From: an uncultured Coriobacteriaceae bacterium
GTDB lineage: Bacteria; Actinomycetota; Coriobacteriia; Coriobacteriales; Eggerthellaceae
NCBI GenBank assembly: GCA_902768975.1
Contig: CACXMZ010000007.1
Location: 115,853 to 179,852, forward strand
Length of the DNA stretch: 64,000 nt
Direction of reading: 5' to 3'
Below, one piece after another: positions 42,120-52,040 of the stretch. Both the position numbers and the translations under genes were made by a program. Numbering within the stretch: the stretch's first letter is position 1; the number at the start of each line of letters is the position of its first letter. The notes beneath the pieces are model-generated. The model was not told the origin of the DNA and did not search any database. It worked only from the letters and a program-made list of their open reading frames with translations.

Positions 42120-43265
42120 CTACCCAAGGCTCGCGGCGATTTCGCGGATGGCGCGGATGCCTTCGTCCACTTCTTCGGCGGTATTGAAGTAGCCAAAGCT
42201 GAAGCGCACCGCCCCTGGCCCTTCCGTGCCCATGGCCATATGCATGAGCGGAGCACAGTGGGCGCCCGCACGCGTGCAGATACCATATTCGGCATTGAGC
42301 AGGTCAGAGACAACGCCCGAATCCGCACTGCCAATGTTCAAACAGACAATGCCAGTGCGGTCTATGCCACCGTGGCCACCATAGATTGTTGCCTCTGGCA
42401 CGTCGCGCACAGCCGCTTCGAAACGGTCGGACAATTCCAAGGTATGGGCATGGATGGCTTCCGCGCCCACTTCTTCAATGAAGGCCACGCCTGCCGCCAA
42501 ACCGGCAATGCCATGGCCATTGATGGTTCCTGCTTCCAGGTGTTCGGGGTAAAAGCTGGGATGGCGGCGGTCGTAGCTATGCGTGCCCGAACCGCCTTCC
42601 TTCAGCGCAGGAATGTCGATGTCTTCTGCCAAGCACAAGCCGCCCGTACCCTGGGGGCCAAAGAGGCTCTTGTGGCCCGTAAAGCACAGCACGTCCACGC
42701 CCAGTTCGGCCATGTTGGTGGGCACGCTGCCCGCCGTTTGTGCAGCATCGAGCACAAAAAGCGCCCCATGGTCGTGCGCAATGGCGGCCATGCGCGCAAT
42801 GTCGTACACGTCGCCCGTTAAGTTAGAGGCATGGGTTGCTACCACCAATGCGGTGTTTGGCTTGAAAGCTGCCTCGTAGGCTTCAAGGTCAAGCGATGCG
42901 TCGGGAGCGATGGGAACAATGCTCAGCTCTGCCCCCTCTTCGTCGACTTTGCGGTAAAGCGGGCGCAGCACCGAGTTATGCGAAGCGGCCGTAGTAATGG
43001 CATGGTCGCCCGCGTGCAGTAAGCCCGCAATGGCAATATTGAGCGATTCAGTAACGTTAGATGTGAAACAGACATGTTTGGGGTCGGGCGCGCCTAGCAA
43101 ACGCGCAATGGACGCCCGTGCCCCAAAGATAGTCATGCCTGCGTCGAGGGACGCTTCGTGCACGCCGCGACCCGCGCCACCAAAGCTGTTGATGGCACGC
43201 GCTACTGCTTCAGCCACCGCAGGTGGCTTCAGCATGGTTGTTGCAGCGTTATCGAAGTAAATCAC
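42120..43265 (-). CDS. Cysteine desulfurase-family aminotransferase, selenium-linked type
   Basis: This 381-residue protein starts MIYFDNAATT, carries the PLP Lys in CFTGHKSLFGPQG and a possible catalytic Cys in RAGAHCAPLMH. It matches the EF2568/TIGR01977-type subfamily, which co-occurs with YedF and DUF3343. It should release sulfur or selenium from cysteine or selenocysteine for transfer to partners. It lies between yedF and the DUF3343 gene. Confidence 0.85.
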   Translation of the reverse strand: MIYFDNAATTMLKPPAVAEAVARAINSFGGAGRGVHEASLDAGMTIFGARASIARLLGAPDPKHVCFTSNVTESLNIAIAGLLHAGDHAITTAASHNSVLRPLYRKVDEEGAELSIVPIAPDASLDLEAYEAAFKPNTALVVATHASNLTGDVYDIARMAAIAHDHGALFVLDAAQTAGSVPTNMAELGVDVLCFTGHKSLFGPQGTGGLCLAEDIDIPALKEGGSGTHSYDRRHPSFYPEHLEAGTINGHGIAGLAAGVAFIEEVGAEAIHAHTLELSDRFEAAVRDVPEATIYGGHGGIDRTGIVCLNIGSADSGVVSDLLNAEYGICTRAGAHCAPLMHMAMGTEGPGAVRFSFGYFNTAEEVDEGIRAIREIAASLG

Positions 43266-43327
43266 AATAGAATCCTCTGCCCCAGGTTGGCGCTCGTAAG
43301 TTAGTGGCCAAAAGCGAGCCCGCGGCT

Positions 43328-43915
43328 TTACGGACGAACGACTACCCCTGCTTGGAGCTGCTTTTCAAGGATGACATACATGTTGGTCACTTCACCAATG
43401 GCGAGCTTGTCTTCCTTTTCGTAGAACTTCAGGCAGTTGCCGCAGCTCAGAATTTCTACGCCGGCGTCGGCGAGCTTCTGCAGGTCTTCCAGGCATTCGC
43501 TGCCTTCGCACGTTAGATGCACGCCGCCGTTGTAGAACAATAGGGTGTCGGGCAGAGCGTCCTGCTGGGTGAGCGCAAAGATCGCGGCCTTCATGAGGTT
43601 GCAGCCCAGGGTGTCGTCGCCGATGCCCATGCGGTCAGTCGAGAAAACGACCACGCGGGTGCCCGCGCTTGCCACTTCGGCACCTTGCACCGAGTTAGCG
43701 TCCTTGGTTAGCTTAACGGCAAAGGTGCCGTCGCCGCGGTCGTCAACTTCGCTTGTGCACTTCAGCGTTTTAGCAAGGTTTTCCAGATTGTGAACAGCGG
43801 TCTGGTTGTCAACCAGGGTTTCCACAACGCCTTCTTCAAAAGTTGAAAGGGCTTGCTTGGTACGAACAACGGGGATAGGGCATTCTTGTCCTAGGCAATC
43901 AACGGTCAATTCCAT
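43328..43915 (-). CDS. yedF: Selenium metabolism protein YedF
   Basis: About 195 residues. The N-terminal TusA-like domain has DCLGQECPIPVVRTKQAL with the CPxP Cys at residue 12. A DsrE-like C-terminal domain has GIGDDTLGCNLMKAAIFALT and ILSCGNCLKFY. This two-domain form is the sulfurtransferase-like selenium protein (TIGR03527). It probably carries selenium between the desulfurase-like enzyme and a Se-dependent cofactor or SelD. The ATG at 43915 is preceded by AGAGGTAAGG. Confidence 0.87.
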   Translation of the reverse strand: MELTVDCLGQECPIPVVRTKQALSTFEEGVVETLVDNQTAVHNLENLAKTLKCTSEVDDRGDGTFAVKLTKDANSVQGAEVASAGTRVVVFSTDRMGIGDDTLGCNLMKAAIFALTQQDALPDTLLFYNGGVHLTCEGSECLEDLQKLADAGVEILSCGNCLKFYEKEDKLAIGEVTNMYVILEKQLQAGVVVRP

Positions 43916-44129
43916 GGCCTTACCTCTTTCCATGTTGGGAACAACACATGCATTGTGTCTTGCTTCATTGTATAAGGAATGACGACATTCGCAACCGTAT
44001 TTTGCGTTTCATTATTTATTAGATTTTTGAATTGCTATCAGGCTTTTTAATATTTCAAAATAATATTGTCTTGATAATTTTATCGGGTAAAATTTCTTCA
44101 CTATTCATCCTAGAAAGGGGAGGAACAAC

Positions 44130-45320
44130 ATGAAGAAAAAGCTACTTATCCTTCTTATGTCATGCCTGGCTGCACTCGCTCTGGCTGCATGCGCTTCGGG
44201 CACACCTGCTGCAAGCAGCAGTGCCGCCGCAAGCGCCGAAGCTGAGGCAAGCGCGAGCGCAGCACCTGAAGCCGCTGCTTCTGCAAGTGCCGCCGCTGAA
44301 GCAAGCGCTTCTGCAGCAACGAGCGCTGCCGCTTCAAGCGCACCTGCTGCAAGTGGCGACCTGGAAGACACTCTGGTTATCTATTCCACGCACCCTGAAG
44401 AACTGCTCGAATCTATCGCCGAACAGTTCAAGGCTGAAACGGGTGTAAACGTAGAGTTCATCAACCTGAAGGGCGAACTGGCCGACCGCGTTCGCAGCGA
44501 AAAGGCCAACCCCCAGGCTGACATCATGTTCGGTGGCGACACCGCTACCTACATGGTGCTTGACGGCGAAGGCTGCTATGCCGAAGCCAACCCCAGCTGG
44601 GCTGCTAACGTGGCTGCCGACTACAAGGATGCCCACAACCACTGGTTTGGCACCTACCGCACCCCCATGGTGCTGTTCTACAACACCGAAACCATGGACG
44701 CCGCTAACGCTCCTGCCGACTGGGCCGACCTTTCCGATCCCAAGTTCAAGGACCTCATCGTAACGCGCGACGCAAAGTCTTCTTCCATGCGTTCCACCAT
44801 TGCTGCCCTCGTGCAGACCAATATGGCCAAGGGTGGCGAAGAAGCTGCTTGGAACTACATCGCTGGTCTTAACGACAACATCAAGAACTACTACAACAGT
44901 GGCTCCATGATGTTCGAAGCCATTGGCAAGGGCGAAGCCAGCGTTTCCATGGCCGTTATCAACGACGTATTCAAGAACCGCGACAAGAATGGCATGCCTC
45001 TTGAAATGGTCATTCCTTCCAGCGGTGCCATTGTTATCACCGACTGCGTGGCTCAGATCAACAACGCTCCGCACCCCAATGCTGCTGCAGCATTCATGGA
45101 GTTCATCGGCAGCGACGCTTGCCAAATCGCCAACGCTAACGACCACAACCGCATGCCCATTACCGACGGCGTGCTTGCCCAGTGCCCCGAATGGATGCAG
45201 ACCGAATTTTCCGCTCTGCCCGTTGACTGGACCGAGGTAAGCGCCAACCAGTCCGCATGGCTTGAAAAGTGGACGACCGACTACCTCGACTCCGAAAAAG
45301 AAGTTGCGAGCGAAGGCTAG
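44130..45320 (+). CDS. Fe(III)-type ABC transporter substrate-binding lipoprotein
   Basis: This 396-residue protein has signal and lipobox LALAAC, an Ala/Ser/Glu linker of about 55 residues, then a periplasmic-binding fold of the FbpA/AfuA class (LVIYSTHPEELLESIAEQF, ADIMFGGDT, TPMVLFYNTE, SGAIVITDCVAQINNAPHP). It should bind ferric iron or a similar anion/metal chelate outside the cell. GGGGAGG precedes the ATG. A terminator lies between this gene and the ATPase gene, so the binding protein is probably made in excess. Confidence 0.87.
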   Translation: MKKKLLILLMSCLAALALAACASGTPAASSSAAASAEAEASASAAPEAAASASAAAEASASAATSAAASSAPAASGDLEDTLVIYSTHPEELLESIAEQFKAETGVNVEFINLKGELADRVRSEKANPQADIMFGGDTATYMVLDGEGCYAEANPSWAANVAADYKDAHNHWFGTYRTPMVLFYNTETMDAANAPADWADLSDPKFKDLIVTRDAKSSSMRSTIAALVQTNMAKGGEEAAWNYIAGLNDNIKNYYNSGSMMFEAIGKGEASVSMAVINDVFKNRDKNGMPLEMVIPSSGAIVITDCVAQINNAPHPNAAAAFMEFIGSDACQIANANDHNRMPITDGVLAQCPEWMQTEFSALPVDWTEVSANQSAWLEKWTTDYLDSEKEVASEG

Positions 45321-45330
45321 TTAGTGTGAG

Positions 45331-45363
45331 AATAACGGGGAACTTACTTCCCCGTTATTTTTT
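45331..45363 (+). terminator. Intra-operon terminator after the binding protein gene
   Basis: AATAACGGGGAA and TTCCCCGTTATT form a perfect 12-bp stem with a 5-nt loop, followed by TTTT. It begins 10 bp after the stop, and the ATPase gene starts 10 bp later. Confidence 0.88.
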
Positions 45364-45372
45364 AGGAGCACC

Positions 45373-46311
45373 ATGAGCGACGTAGTCTTACAGGGCATCA
45401 CCCACCGCTTCGAAAGCGAAGATGTCCTAAAGAACATAGACCTTACGATTCCCCATGGTTCGTTCTATACGCTTCTAGGCCCGTCGGGCTGCGGCAAAAC
45501 AACTTTGCTGCGTGTCCTGGCGGGCTTTATTGTACCCAGCGAAGGGCGCGTGTTCATTGGGAGCGAAGACGTAACGGAGCTCCCCTGCGAAAAGCGCAAT
45601 ATGGGCGTGGTGTTTCAAAACTACGCCCTTTTCCCCAATATGACGGTGGGCGAAAACATCGCCTACGGGTTGAAGGTTCGCGGCCTTTCGCGCACAGAAA
45701 TCCAAGAGCGTTGCAGCCGCTATGTTGAACTGGCTGGCCTGGGCGACTACGTAAGCCGCCATGTGCAGGAACTTTCTGGTGGCCAGCAGCAACGCGTTGC
45801 CGTAGCGCGCGCCTTAGCCATCGAACCGCAGATGCTGCTGCTCGACGAGCCCATGTCGAACCTGGACGTGGCCCTGCGCGCAAAGATGCGTGAAGAGATT
45901 CGCGCCATCCAACAGCAAACAGGTATTACTACCCTATTCATTACCCACGACCAGCAAGAAGCACTTTCCATTTCGGACTATGTAGCTGTTATGCGCGAAG
46001 GGGCCGTCTTGCAAACGGGAACGCCCGAAGACATCTACAACCACCCCGAAGGTGAATTCGTTGCAAACTTCGTGGGCACTACCAACGAACTGGAAAACCA
46101 ACAACTGCGCCCCGAACAGCTTATGCTTGCCAACGCAGACCAGGGAGGCACGCCCGTGCGCATAAGCACCGTGCGCTTCACGGGACCCTTCTATGAATAC
46201 ACCGCCGTCAACGAACAGACCGGCGAACAGTACCACATCCTAGAACGCAACCGCGGCACAGGCAGCGCGCGTTCTGTGGGCGATGCGTGCAGCTTGGTGC
46301 CGTGCGAATAA
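45373..46311 (+). CDS. ABC transporter ATP-binding protein, FbpC/PotA type
   Basis: This 312-residue ATPase has Walker A GPSGCGKTT, Q loop VVFQNYALFPNMTV, signature ELSGGQQQRVAVARAL, Walker B MLLLDEPMSNLD and switch FITHD. It adds a C-terminal regulatory TOBE-like domain of about 80 residues. It drives the adjacent two-domain permease. RBS TTTAGGAG precedes the ATG. Confidence 0.9.
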   Translation: MSDVVLQGITHRFESEDVLKNIDLTIPHGSFYTLLGPSGCGKTTLLRVLAGFIVPSEGRVFIGSEDVTELPCEKRNMGVVFQNYALFPNMTVGENIAYGLKVRGLSRTEIQERCSRYVELAGLGDYVSRHVQELSGGQQQRVAVARALAIEPQMLLLDEPMSNLDVALRAKMREEIRAIQQQTGITTLFITHDQQEALSISDYVAVMREGAVLQTGTPEDIYNHPEGEFVANFVGTTNELENQQLRPEQLMLANADQGGTPVRISTVRFTGPFYEYTAVNEQTGEQYHILERNRGTGSARSVGDACSLVPCE

Positions 46312-46324
46312 CGAAACGGGCCGC

Positions 46325-48007
46325 ATGAATTCACCTAGCCCAAAAACCCGCGCAAACGCCTTTTTGCCGCTTTGGTATGCCTTCGCAGCCTTTCTGTGCC
46401 TGGGCTATATTGTGTTGCCCTTCTTCTACACGCTTCGTTCCGCCACCTTTGTCGATGGGGCCTTCACGCTTAGCGTCTTCCAAGAATTCTTTGGTAACCC
46501 CAACCATGTCCAGGTTGCCCTTAACTCACTGAAGCTTGGCGTAGGCACCGTACTAGTATGCGGCACCCTAGGGACCGTGCTTGCCCTGTACATGACCTTC
46601 CTCGCCGGCAAGCACAAGATGATTTTGCACATCCTACTGCTGAGCCCCATGATGATTCCCGGTGTTATTACCGTTATCGCCTTCATTCAGCTCTACGGCG
46701 AAAGCGGCCTGGTAACCAAAGCCTTGCAAATGCTGCTGAACCTTTCCAGCGCACCGTTTACCTTCAAGGGCTTCGGAGCAATCCTCTTCGTCATCGCCTA
46801 CACCCAGTACGTCTATTTTTACCTGAACGTATACGTGGCGCTGAAGTACCTGGACTATTCGCAGATTGAAGCGGCGCGCAGCCTGGGGGCTTCCTGGGGG
46901 CGCGTGTTCAAGGACGTTATCCTGCCCGTTATTAAACCAGCCCTGCTGCTTTCGACCATCCTCACCTTCGCTTCGGGCGTCAGTTCATTTTCGGGCCCCA
47001 ACCTTATTGGCGGCTACAAAGTACTCAGTACGCAAATCGTTCTTTCCAAGGTGAACAACCATCTTGAAATGGCTTCGGTGCAGGCCGTAGTGATGTTCGC
47101 CATAAGCATTTCGGTCATGCTGCTCGTGCGCTGGTACGGCAGGAAGACCAGCGGGGTGCAAGCCGACCGCGTGGCTACCCGTGTGGTGCCCCTGCGCGCA
47201 AACCCCCTGCTCGTGCTTGGTGCGCGCGTGGTGGTTATTGCGCAGATCGTGCTCATACTGCTCCCCATCGCCGCCATCGTGTACCTTTCGTTTATGACCA
47301 CGGGTTCCATCATGCAGGAAATATTCCCGCATAGCTTTACGCTTGAAAACTATCAAACTATCTTTGCGAAACCGCGCGTACTTCAGCCGCTGTTGAACAG
47401 TCTGGAAATGTCGGCCCTGGCTGTGGTAATAGGTTTACTTATTACAGTGCCGAGCGCCTATATTATTGTGCGCAACCGCACGAAGCTCAGCGGCGTGATG
47501 CGCTTTTTGATTATGCTTCCTTCCGCCCTGCCCGCCAGCCTTATTGCTATCAACCTGATCAACGCCTTTGCCCAGGAAAACATTTTCGCCTTTAACGTCC
47601 CACTCATTGGCAGCTATATCATCTTGCCCATTGCCTACACCGTCATGGCGCTACCCATGCTGCTTTCGTCGAACGAGGTGGCCATTGGCAGCCTGCACCA
47701 CACAATGGAAGAAGCGTCGAAGAGTCTCGGCGCAGGGCCGCTACGCACCTTCGTGAGCGTGGTTATTCCCAACACGGTGCCTGGCATCCTCGCTGGTGGT
47801 GTGCTTATGTTTATTCGCATGATTGGTGAATACACCATGTCGGCGCTGCTCTATGGCATTCACAACCGCCCGATTTCTATTTCGATTGTCACAAACCTGC
47901 AAGAGTATGAAACGGGCATTTCGCTCGCCTATGGCGTACTGGTTATTCTGGTGTGCTACGTAGCGCTTGCGCTCATCTTCAAGCTCGACAAAAACCGCTT
48001 CGTGTAA
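46325..48007 (+). CDS. ABC transporter permease with two fused domains, FbpB type
   Basis: About 560 residues with some twelve hydrophobic spans and two EAA-loop regions: IEAARSLGASWGRVFKDVILPVI near residue 185 and MEEASKSLGAGPLRTFVSVVIPNT near residue 475. This is the single-chain permease of ferric-iron type importers. The ATG at 46325 is 13 bp after the ATPase stop; a GTG at 46283 would overlap it. Substrate as for the binding protein. Confidence 0.88.
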   Translation: MNSPSPKTRANAFLPLWYAFAAFLCLGYIVLPFFYTLRSATFVDGAFTLSVFQEFFGNPNHVQVALNSLKLGVGTVLVCGTLGTVLALYMTFLAGKHKMILHILLLSPMMIPGVITVIAFIQLYGESGLVTKALQMLLNLSSAPFTFKGFGAILFVIAYTQYVYFYLNVYVALKYLDYSQIEAARSLGASWGRVFKDVILPVIKPALLLSTILTFASGVSSFSGPNLIGGYKVLSTQIVLSKVNNHLEMASVQAVVMFAISISVMLLVRWYGRKTSGVQADRVATRVVPLRANPLLVLGARVVVIAQIVLILLPIAAIVYLSFMTTGSIMQEIFPHSFTLENYQTIFAKPRVLQPLLNSLEMSALAVVIGLLITVPSAYIIVRNRTKLSGVMRFLIMLPSALPASLIAINLINAFAQENIFAFNVPLIGSYIILPIAYTVMALPMLLSSNEVAIGSLHHTMEEASKSLGAGPLRTFVSVVIPNTVPGILAGGVLMFIRMIGEYTMSALLYGIHNRPISISIVTNLQEYETGISLAYGVLVILVCYVALALIFKLDKNRFV

Positions 48008-48103
48008 AGCGGGGCCCTCAAACACAAAGCCCTCAAGCAGGAGCTACAAAGCAAGACACGGGGAGCAGACCGTCCAAGCCTACCCCCCCCCGTTTAATCT
48101 TCC

Positions 48104-49273
48104 CTAAACCATTTCGATGAAGGCGGAAAGGCGCGTTTCCAGCTGGCCGAGGTCGCTTTCGGAATAGTCGGTTTCCAGTTTCATATAGGGCACGCCCGCG
48201 TCTTCCATGGTGCGCTGCATGAGCGAGCTTTCCACGTTGAAGGTATGGCAGGCCGTAAGGATGGCATCCACCACGCCGTCGGCCTGGTACTTACGCACCT
48301 GTTCAAGCGTGTGGTCCATGCGCCCAGAATTTGGTGTCATAACCGAACAATGGATTTGCAGGTAGCGGTCGGCAATGGCGCGCAGGATGTCCGGGGCTTC
48401 TTCGTCGACCATCATGGCCGTGGTGCGTTCCCCGGTACAGTCATCCAGGCACACCAGCACGCCGCCGTTGTTTTCTATGGTGCGCCCCACCTTGTTGATA
48501 AGGCCACCCGAAGGGCAGCCGGTAAGCAGGATGCGCTTGGCGCCTTCAGCAATACCTTCGGCCGGCTTGCCCGCAGTAACTTTCTCTTGCACTTCGGCCG
48601 CAAGCGCTTCGACGCTTTGCGTGTACGACTCCAGGTCGAAGTTGAAGTTTCCTGCCGCCAAGGTGCTCATCATTTCCACGCCACTTAAGGGCGCAGGCAC
48701 ATTCTGCTGGGCTTGGTGCAGGGAAAGCAAGGCGCGACGCAGGCGGTTGCGGCGGCGGGCCGCTTCGCGCAGGTCGTCTTCTGTTATGGTAACCCCATAC
48801 TTGGCTTCGAGCGCTTCCTTAAACAGCTTCACTTCTTCGTACCACGCGTCGGCTTCCCAGGCGCGCTCCTGGCTTTGCGGCAAATGGAGAATGTGCACGT
48901 CCTTGATGTCGGCCAGAAGCTCGTACATTTTCTTTTTGCCGTCGCAGGTGGTTTCGCCCACGATGATATCGGAAAAATAGGTGAAGGGGCACTTGTCGGA
49001 AAGCGCGAAGCCGTAGGTGGACTTAATGAGCGGACACAGATTGGCAGGCAGGACCGTTTCAGCGATGGGCACTGTTTCGTTGCTCGTGCCACACAGGCCA
49101 ACCGCGCTTGCACCCGCAGCATCAATTATTTCAAGCGGGGTGTACGAACACAGGTAACCCACCAGGTGGCCGCCCGCTTCCTTAAAGTCTTTCACCTTAA
49201 GAAAGCTTGCCTTGCGCTGTTCGTTGTATTCTTCAAAATTCTTAGGCAATACTGCGGGAGCTTTTGGGGACAT
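48104..49273 (-). CDS. Double-cubane-cluster anaerobic reductase (2-hydroxyacyl-CoA dehydratase family)
   Basis: This 389-residue protein is of the HgdB/YjiM family. Conserved Cys in [36 protein letters not shown] and CHTFN fit the ligands of the [8Fe-9S] double-cubane cluster. It would accept a low-potential electron from an ATP-driven activase. No activase gene adjoins it; the nearest is at 51273, beside a paralogue. It ends 96 bp from a convergent permease gene. The substrate is unknown. Confidence 0.85.
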   Translation of the reverse strand: MSPKAPAVLPKNFEEYNEQRKASFLKVKDFKEAGGHLVGYLCSYTPLEIIDAAGASAVGLCGTSNETVPIAETVLPANLCPLIKSTYGFALSDKCPFTYFSDIIVGETTCDGKKKMYELLADIKDVHILHLPQSQERAWEADAWYEEVKLFKEALEAKYGVTITEDDLREAARRRNRLRRALLSLHQAQQNVPAPLSGVEMMSTLAAGNFNFDLESYTQSVEALAAEVQEKVTAGKPAEGIAEGAKRILLTGCPSGGLINKVGRTIENNGGVLVCLDDCTGERTTAMMVDEEAPDILRAIADRYLQIHCSVMTPNSGRMDHTLEQVRKYQADGVVDAILTACHTFNVESSLMQRTMEDAGVPYMKLETDYSESDLGQLETRLSAFIEMV

Positions 49274-49337
49274 GGGGCTTCTCCTTTTCTTCGCGTGAGG
49301 GCATTCCTCTAGCTGAGCAGTCTGCCATGCGGCATTC

Positions 49338-50540
49338 CTATACCCGCTGCAGAACCTGCAAACGAATCAAAAACTCATCGATATTGGCGCGTGGGGTTGC
49401 AAAGTTGAAACGCATAAAGCCTTCACCGCCGGGGCCGAACCAGCGGCCGAGGTCGCCCACAATGCCAGCTTCTTCAATGACGCGATGATAGAGCTCCTCT
49501 TCTTCCAGGCCGAGACCGCGGAAGTCCATCCAGACAAGATAGGTGCCCTGCAGGGGTGCAACCTGAACCTGCGGCAGATGCTCTGCGAGCCACGCACACG
49601 CATGGTCCATATTGCCCGCAATATAGGTGGTCAGTTCGTCGACATATGCATCGCCGGTGCGATAGGCGGCGGCCCCTGCCAAGGGACCAAAGGTATTGCC
49701 CCGCGATAGGCAGTTGAGCATGAATTGATTTGCCAGCCGCATGCGCAGTTCAGCATTGGGCACCGTGACCAAGGCACTTGTGAGCCCTGCCAAGTTGAAG
49801 GTCTTGGATGCCGCATGGGCCAAAATGAGGCGGTCATGGTACTGGTCAAAGAGCCCTGCTGTTGTAAAACGATAGCCAGGCATAATAAGGTCAGCATGTA
49901 TTTCGTCGCACAGAATAAGCACGTCATGGCGCGCACAAATATCAAAGGCCTGCTGCAGTTCTTCGCGCGACCATACGCGCCCCACAGGATTGTGGGGGCT
50001 ACAAAAGATAGCGAGCTTATTCGCAGGGTCCTGTGCAAGAGTTTCGAGCTCTTCATAATCCATGGTGTAGACAAGCTTTTCTTCAAGCAGCCGATTGTTT
50101 ACAAGCGTGCGACCGCTGTCTTGAATGGCGCCCATAAAGGGATAATACACGGGAGTCTGAACAATAACGCCATCACCAGGCTCGGTAAATGCCTGCACGC
50201 TTGCATAAAGGGCAGGCACCACGCCAGGACAAAAAAGCATCCAGTCGCGCTGGCATTCAGACCAGCCCCAGCGGCGTTCAAACCAAGCAATGGCAGCGCT
50301 ACGAAAGGCATCGTTATTCGATTCAGAGGGGTAGCCGTAGATGCCATGCTCAATGCGCTGCGCCAGGGCTTCTTTAACTTCGGGCAGCGTTTCGAAATCC
50401 ATGTCGGCCACCCACATCGAAAGTGCCTGGCTTGTATCTATCTGAAAGCCAGGAAAGCAATCTTCGTAGCCTTCCCACTTAAAGCTATGGGTGCCACTCC
50501 CGAACCGTCGTTCAATTACTCTGTTAAAGTCGTATGACAT
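49338..50540 (-). CDS. MalY/PatB-type aminotransferase (C-S lyase)
   Basis: This 400-residue PLP enzyme starts [20 protein letters not shown] as in cystathionine beta-lyase MalY/PatB. PLP-binding features include LMFCP-like [35 protein letters not shown] and the Schiff-base Lys in [11 protein letters not shown]. It should split cysteine S- or Se-conjugates into thiol, pyruvate and ammonia. It stands alone between the double-cubane reductase and the divergent CpXC gene. Confidence 0.88.
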   Translation of the reverse strand: MSYDFNRVIERRFGSGTHSFKWEGYEDCFPGFQIDTSQALSMWVADMDFETLPEVKEALAQRIEHGIYGYPSESNNDAFRSAAIAWFERRWGWSECQRDWMLFCPGVVPALYASVQAFTEPGDGVIVQTPVYYPFMGAIQDSGRTLVNNRLLEEKLVYTMDYEELETLAQDPANKLAIFCSPHNPVGRVWSREELQQAFDICARHDVLILCDEIHADLIMPGYRFTTAGLFDQYHDRLILAHAASKTFNLAGLTSALVTVPNAELRMRLANQFMLNCLSRGNTFGPLAGAAAYRTGDAYVDELTTYIAGNMDHACAWLAEHLPQVQVAPLQGTYLVWMDFRGLGLEEEELYHRVIEEAGIVGDLGRWFGPGGEGFMRFNFATPRANIDEFLIRLQVLQRV

Positions 50541-50597
50541 AGAGCGTCCTTTGTATTGGCTTGTTTCTTATTATACTTACCGTGATAAGATTAAAAC

Positions 50598-51260
50598 ATG
50601 GCAGACTTCGATACACATACAGGCCTGTCTCAGCCCGTGCCCTTTGTGGTTGAGTGTCCCCAGTGTAAACAGCCTGGCTTTGTGGACTCGTGGCCATATA
50701 TTGTTAGTTCGCGCGATACGAGGGCCCGCGATTTACTCTTGGGTGGCAAGCTGTTTAAGTACACCTGTCCCGTATGCGGGCAGCAGGTTGCCATGGCGTA
50801 CCAGTGTCTTTATCAGCATATAGAAAGCAAAACGCTACTCCTTTATTCGCCTGACAGTTCCCGGGAAGAACGCCTAGAGCGGCAGCTTGACGAACTCTTG
50901 GCAAGCGGCGGAGCGGCCGTTGGTTACCAGCCACGGTTGGTGTTTACCACCTTCGAATTCTGCGAGAAAGCACGCCTTTTGGAAGAAGGCTACGACGACC
51001 GCATTATTGAACTCATGAAGGTGGGCATAAAGCGCGGCATGCTCGCGGAAGGCATTATAGGCGCACGGGATATCCTTATCTACGAACGTACCCTCGAAGA
51101 TGGCAGCATTTCATTCATTGTGACAGGCGAAGTTCCTGGCGACACGATAGGCGTGCCACGGGGCTACGAGTATATGAAGCGTGAATGGGGTGAAGCGGTC
51201 GATGCTGTTACGGGCGAGTACCGCTTTGGAGCCGCCTGGGCCAACGAGTTTTTACCGTAA
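50598..51260 (+). CDS. CpXC-domain protein
   Basis: This 220-residue protein has a CpXC zinc-binding start, VVECPQCKQPGFVDSW and FKYTCPVCGQQVAM, in the first 60 residues. The rest resembles no named domain: VFTTFEFCEKARLLEEGYDDRIIELMKVGIKRGML. The function is unknown. It runs opposite to its neighbours, divergently from the MalY gene across 57 bp and converging on the activase gene across 12 bp. Confidence 0.78.
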   Translation: MADFDTHTGLSQPVPFVVECPQCKQPGFVDSWPYIVSSRDTRARDLLLGGKLFKYTCPVCGQQVAMAYQCLYQHIESKTLLLYSPDSSREERLERQLDELLASGGAAVGYQPRLVFTTFEFCEKARLLEEGYDDRIIELMKVGIKRGMLAEGIIGARDILIYERTLEDGSISFIVTGEVPGDTIGVPRGYEYMKREWGEAVDAVTGEYRFGAAWANEFLP

Positions 51261-51272
51261 ACCTTAGGATGA

Positions 51273-52031
51273 CTATACTGGATTAATGGCGCTCAGCGCG
51301 GCACCGATAGCACCAGCAAAACGAGCGCTAGGCGCCGTTGTGACGGGGCAGCCCAGATGATGCGAAAGACGCTTGATAACATAGTCATTTTCGCACAAGC
51401 CACCCGTGAGAAATACCTGATTGGCCTGCATAGAAGCAACGAGGGAAGCCACGCGCCCTACCACCGACTCAATGACGCCGTTGGCTATGTTTTCGCGCGG
51501 TTCACCCCGCCCTACCAGGCTAATAACCTCTGATTCAGCAAACACGGTACACATGCTTGAGATGGGTGTGTGTTCGCCCTGGGATGCAAGGTCTGCCAAC
51601 TCTTCCTGGGTCACGCCCATGCGGTCGGCAATGACTTCCAAAAACTTACCCGTGCCCGCCGCACACTTGTCGTTCATGATGAATTTTTTCACCTTGCCGT
51701 CCTGCAAAAGGATTGCCTTGGTGTCCTGGCCGCCCACGTCGATAACAAGGCCGTCGCTATGGAACAAGTAAACGGCCCCCAAGCCATGGCAGGTAATTTC
51801 GGTAATGGTCTTGTCGGCATAGGGAACCGAAATGCGCCCGTAGCCCGTGGCCACACAAGGCAGTTCGTTGGTGTCGTAGCCACGGCCACCAAGGTCTTCG
51901 GCAAGACGGTGAGCGGCTTCCACACCATTGAAGCCCGTGGGCATAACTACGCTATAGAGCAGCGTGCCCGCATCGTCCATGACAACGGCTTTAGCGGCAG
52001 TCGAACCAATATCAATTCCTATGCGATTCAT
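51273..52031 (-). CDS. Acyl-CoA dehydratase activase (BadF/HgdC-type ATPase)
   Basis: This 252-residue ASKHA ATPase has GIDIGSTAAKAVV, VIDVGGQDTKAI, NDKCAAGTGKFLE with a cluster Cys, and CTVFAESEV with the second Cys; together these bind the [4Fe-4S] cluster at the dimer interface. It uses ATP to push an electron into a double-cubane or dehydratase partner, here the protein at 52349. AGGGGAGG precedes the ATG. It is the last gene of a three-gene operon. Confidence 0.9.
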   Translation of the reverse strand: MNRIGIDIGSTAAKAVVMDDAGTLLYSVVMPTGFNGVEAAHRLAEDLGGRGYDTNELPCVATGYGRISVPYADKTITEITCHGLGAVYLFHSDGLVIDVGGQDTKAILLQDGKVKKFIMNDKCAAGTGKFLEVIADRMGVTQEELADLASQGEHTPISSMCTVFAESEVISLVGRGEPRENIANGVIESVVGRVASLVASMQANQVFLTGGLCENDYVIKRLSHHLGCPVTTAPSARFAGAIGAALSAINPV

Positions 52032-52040
52032 AATCCTCCC

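Noticed and set aside
48008..48103. C-run (nine C) near 48085 as a phase-variable tract
   Set aside because: It lies between convergent genes, not in a coding frame or an evident promoter, so it would not switch a gene.
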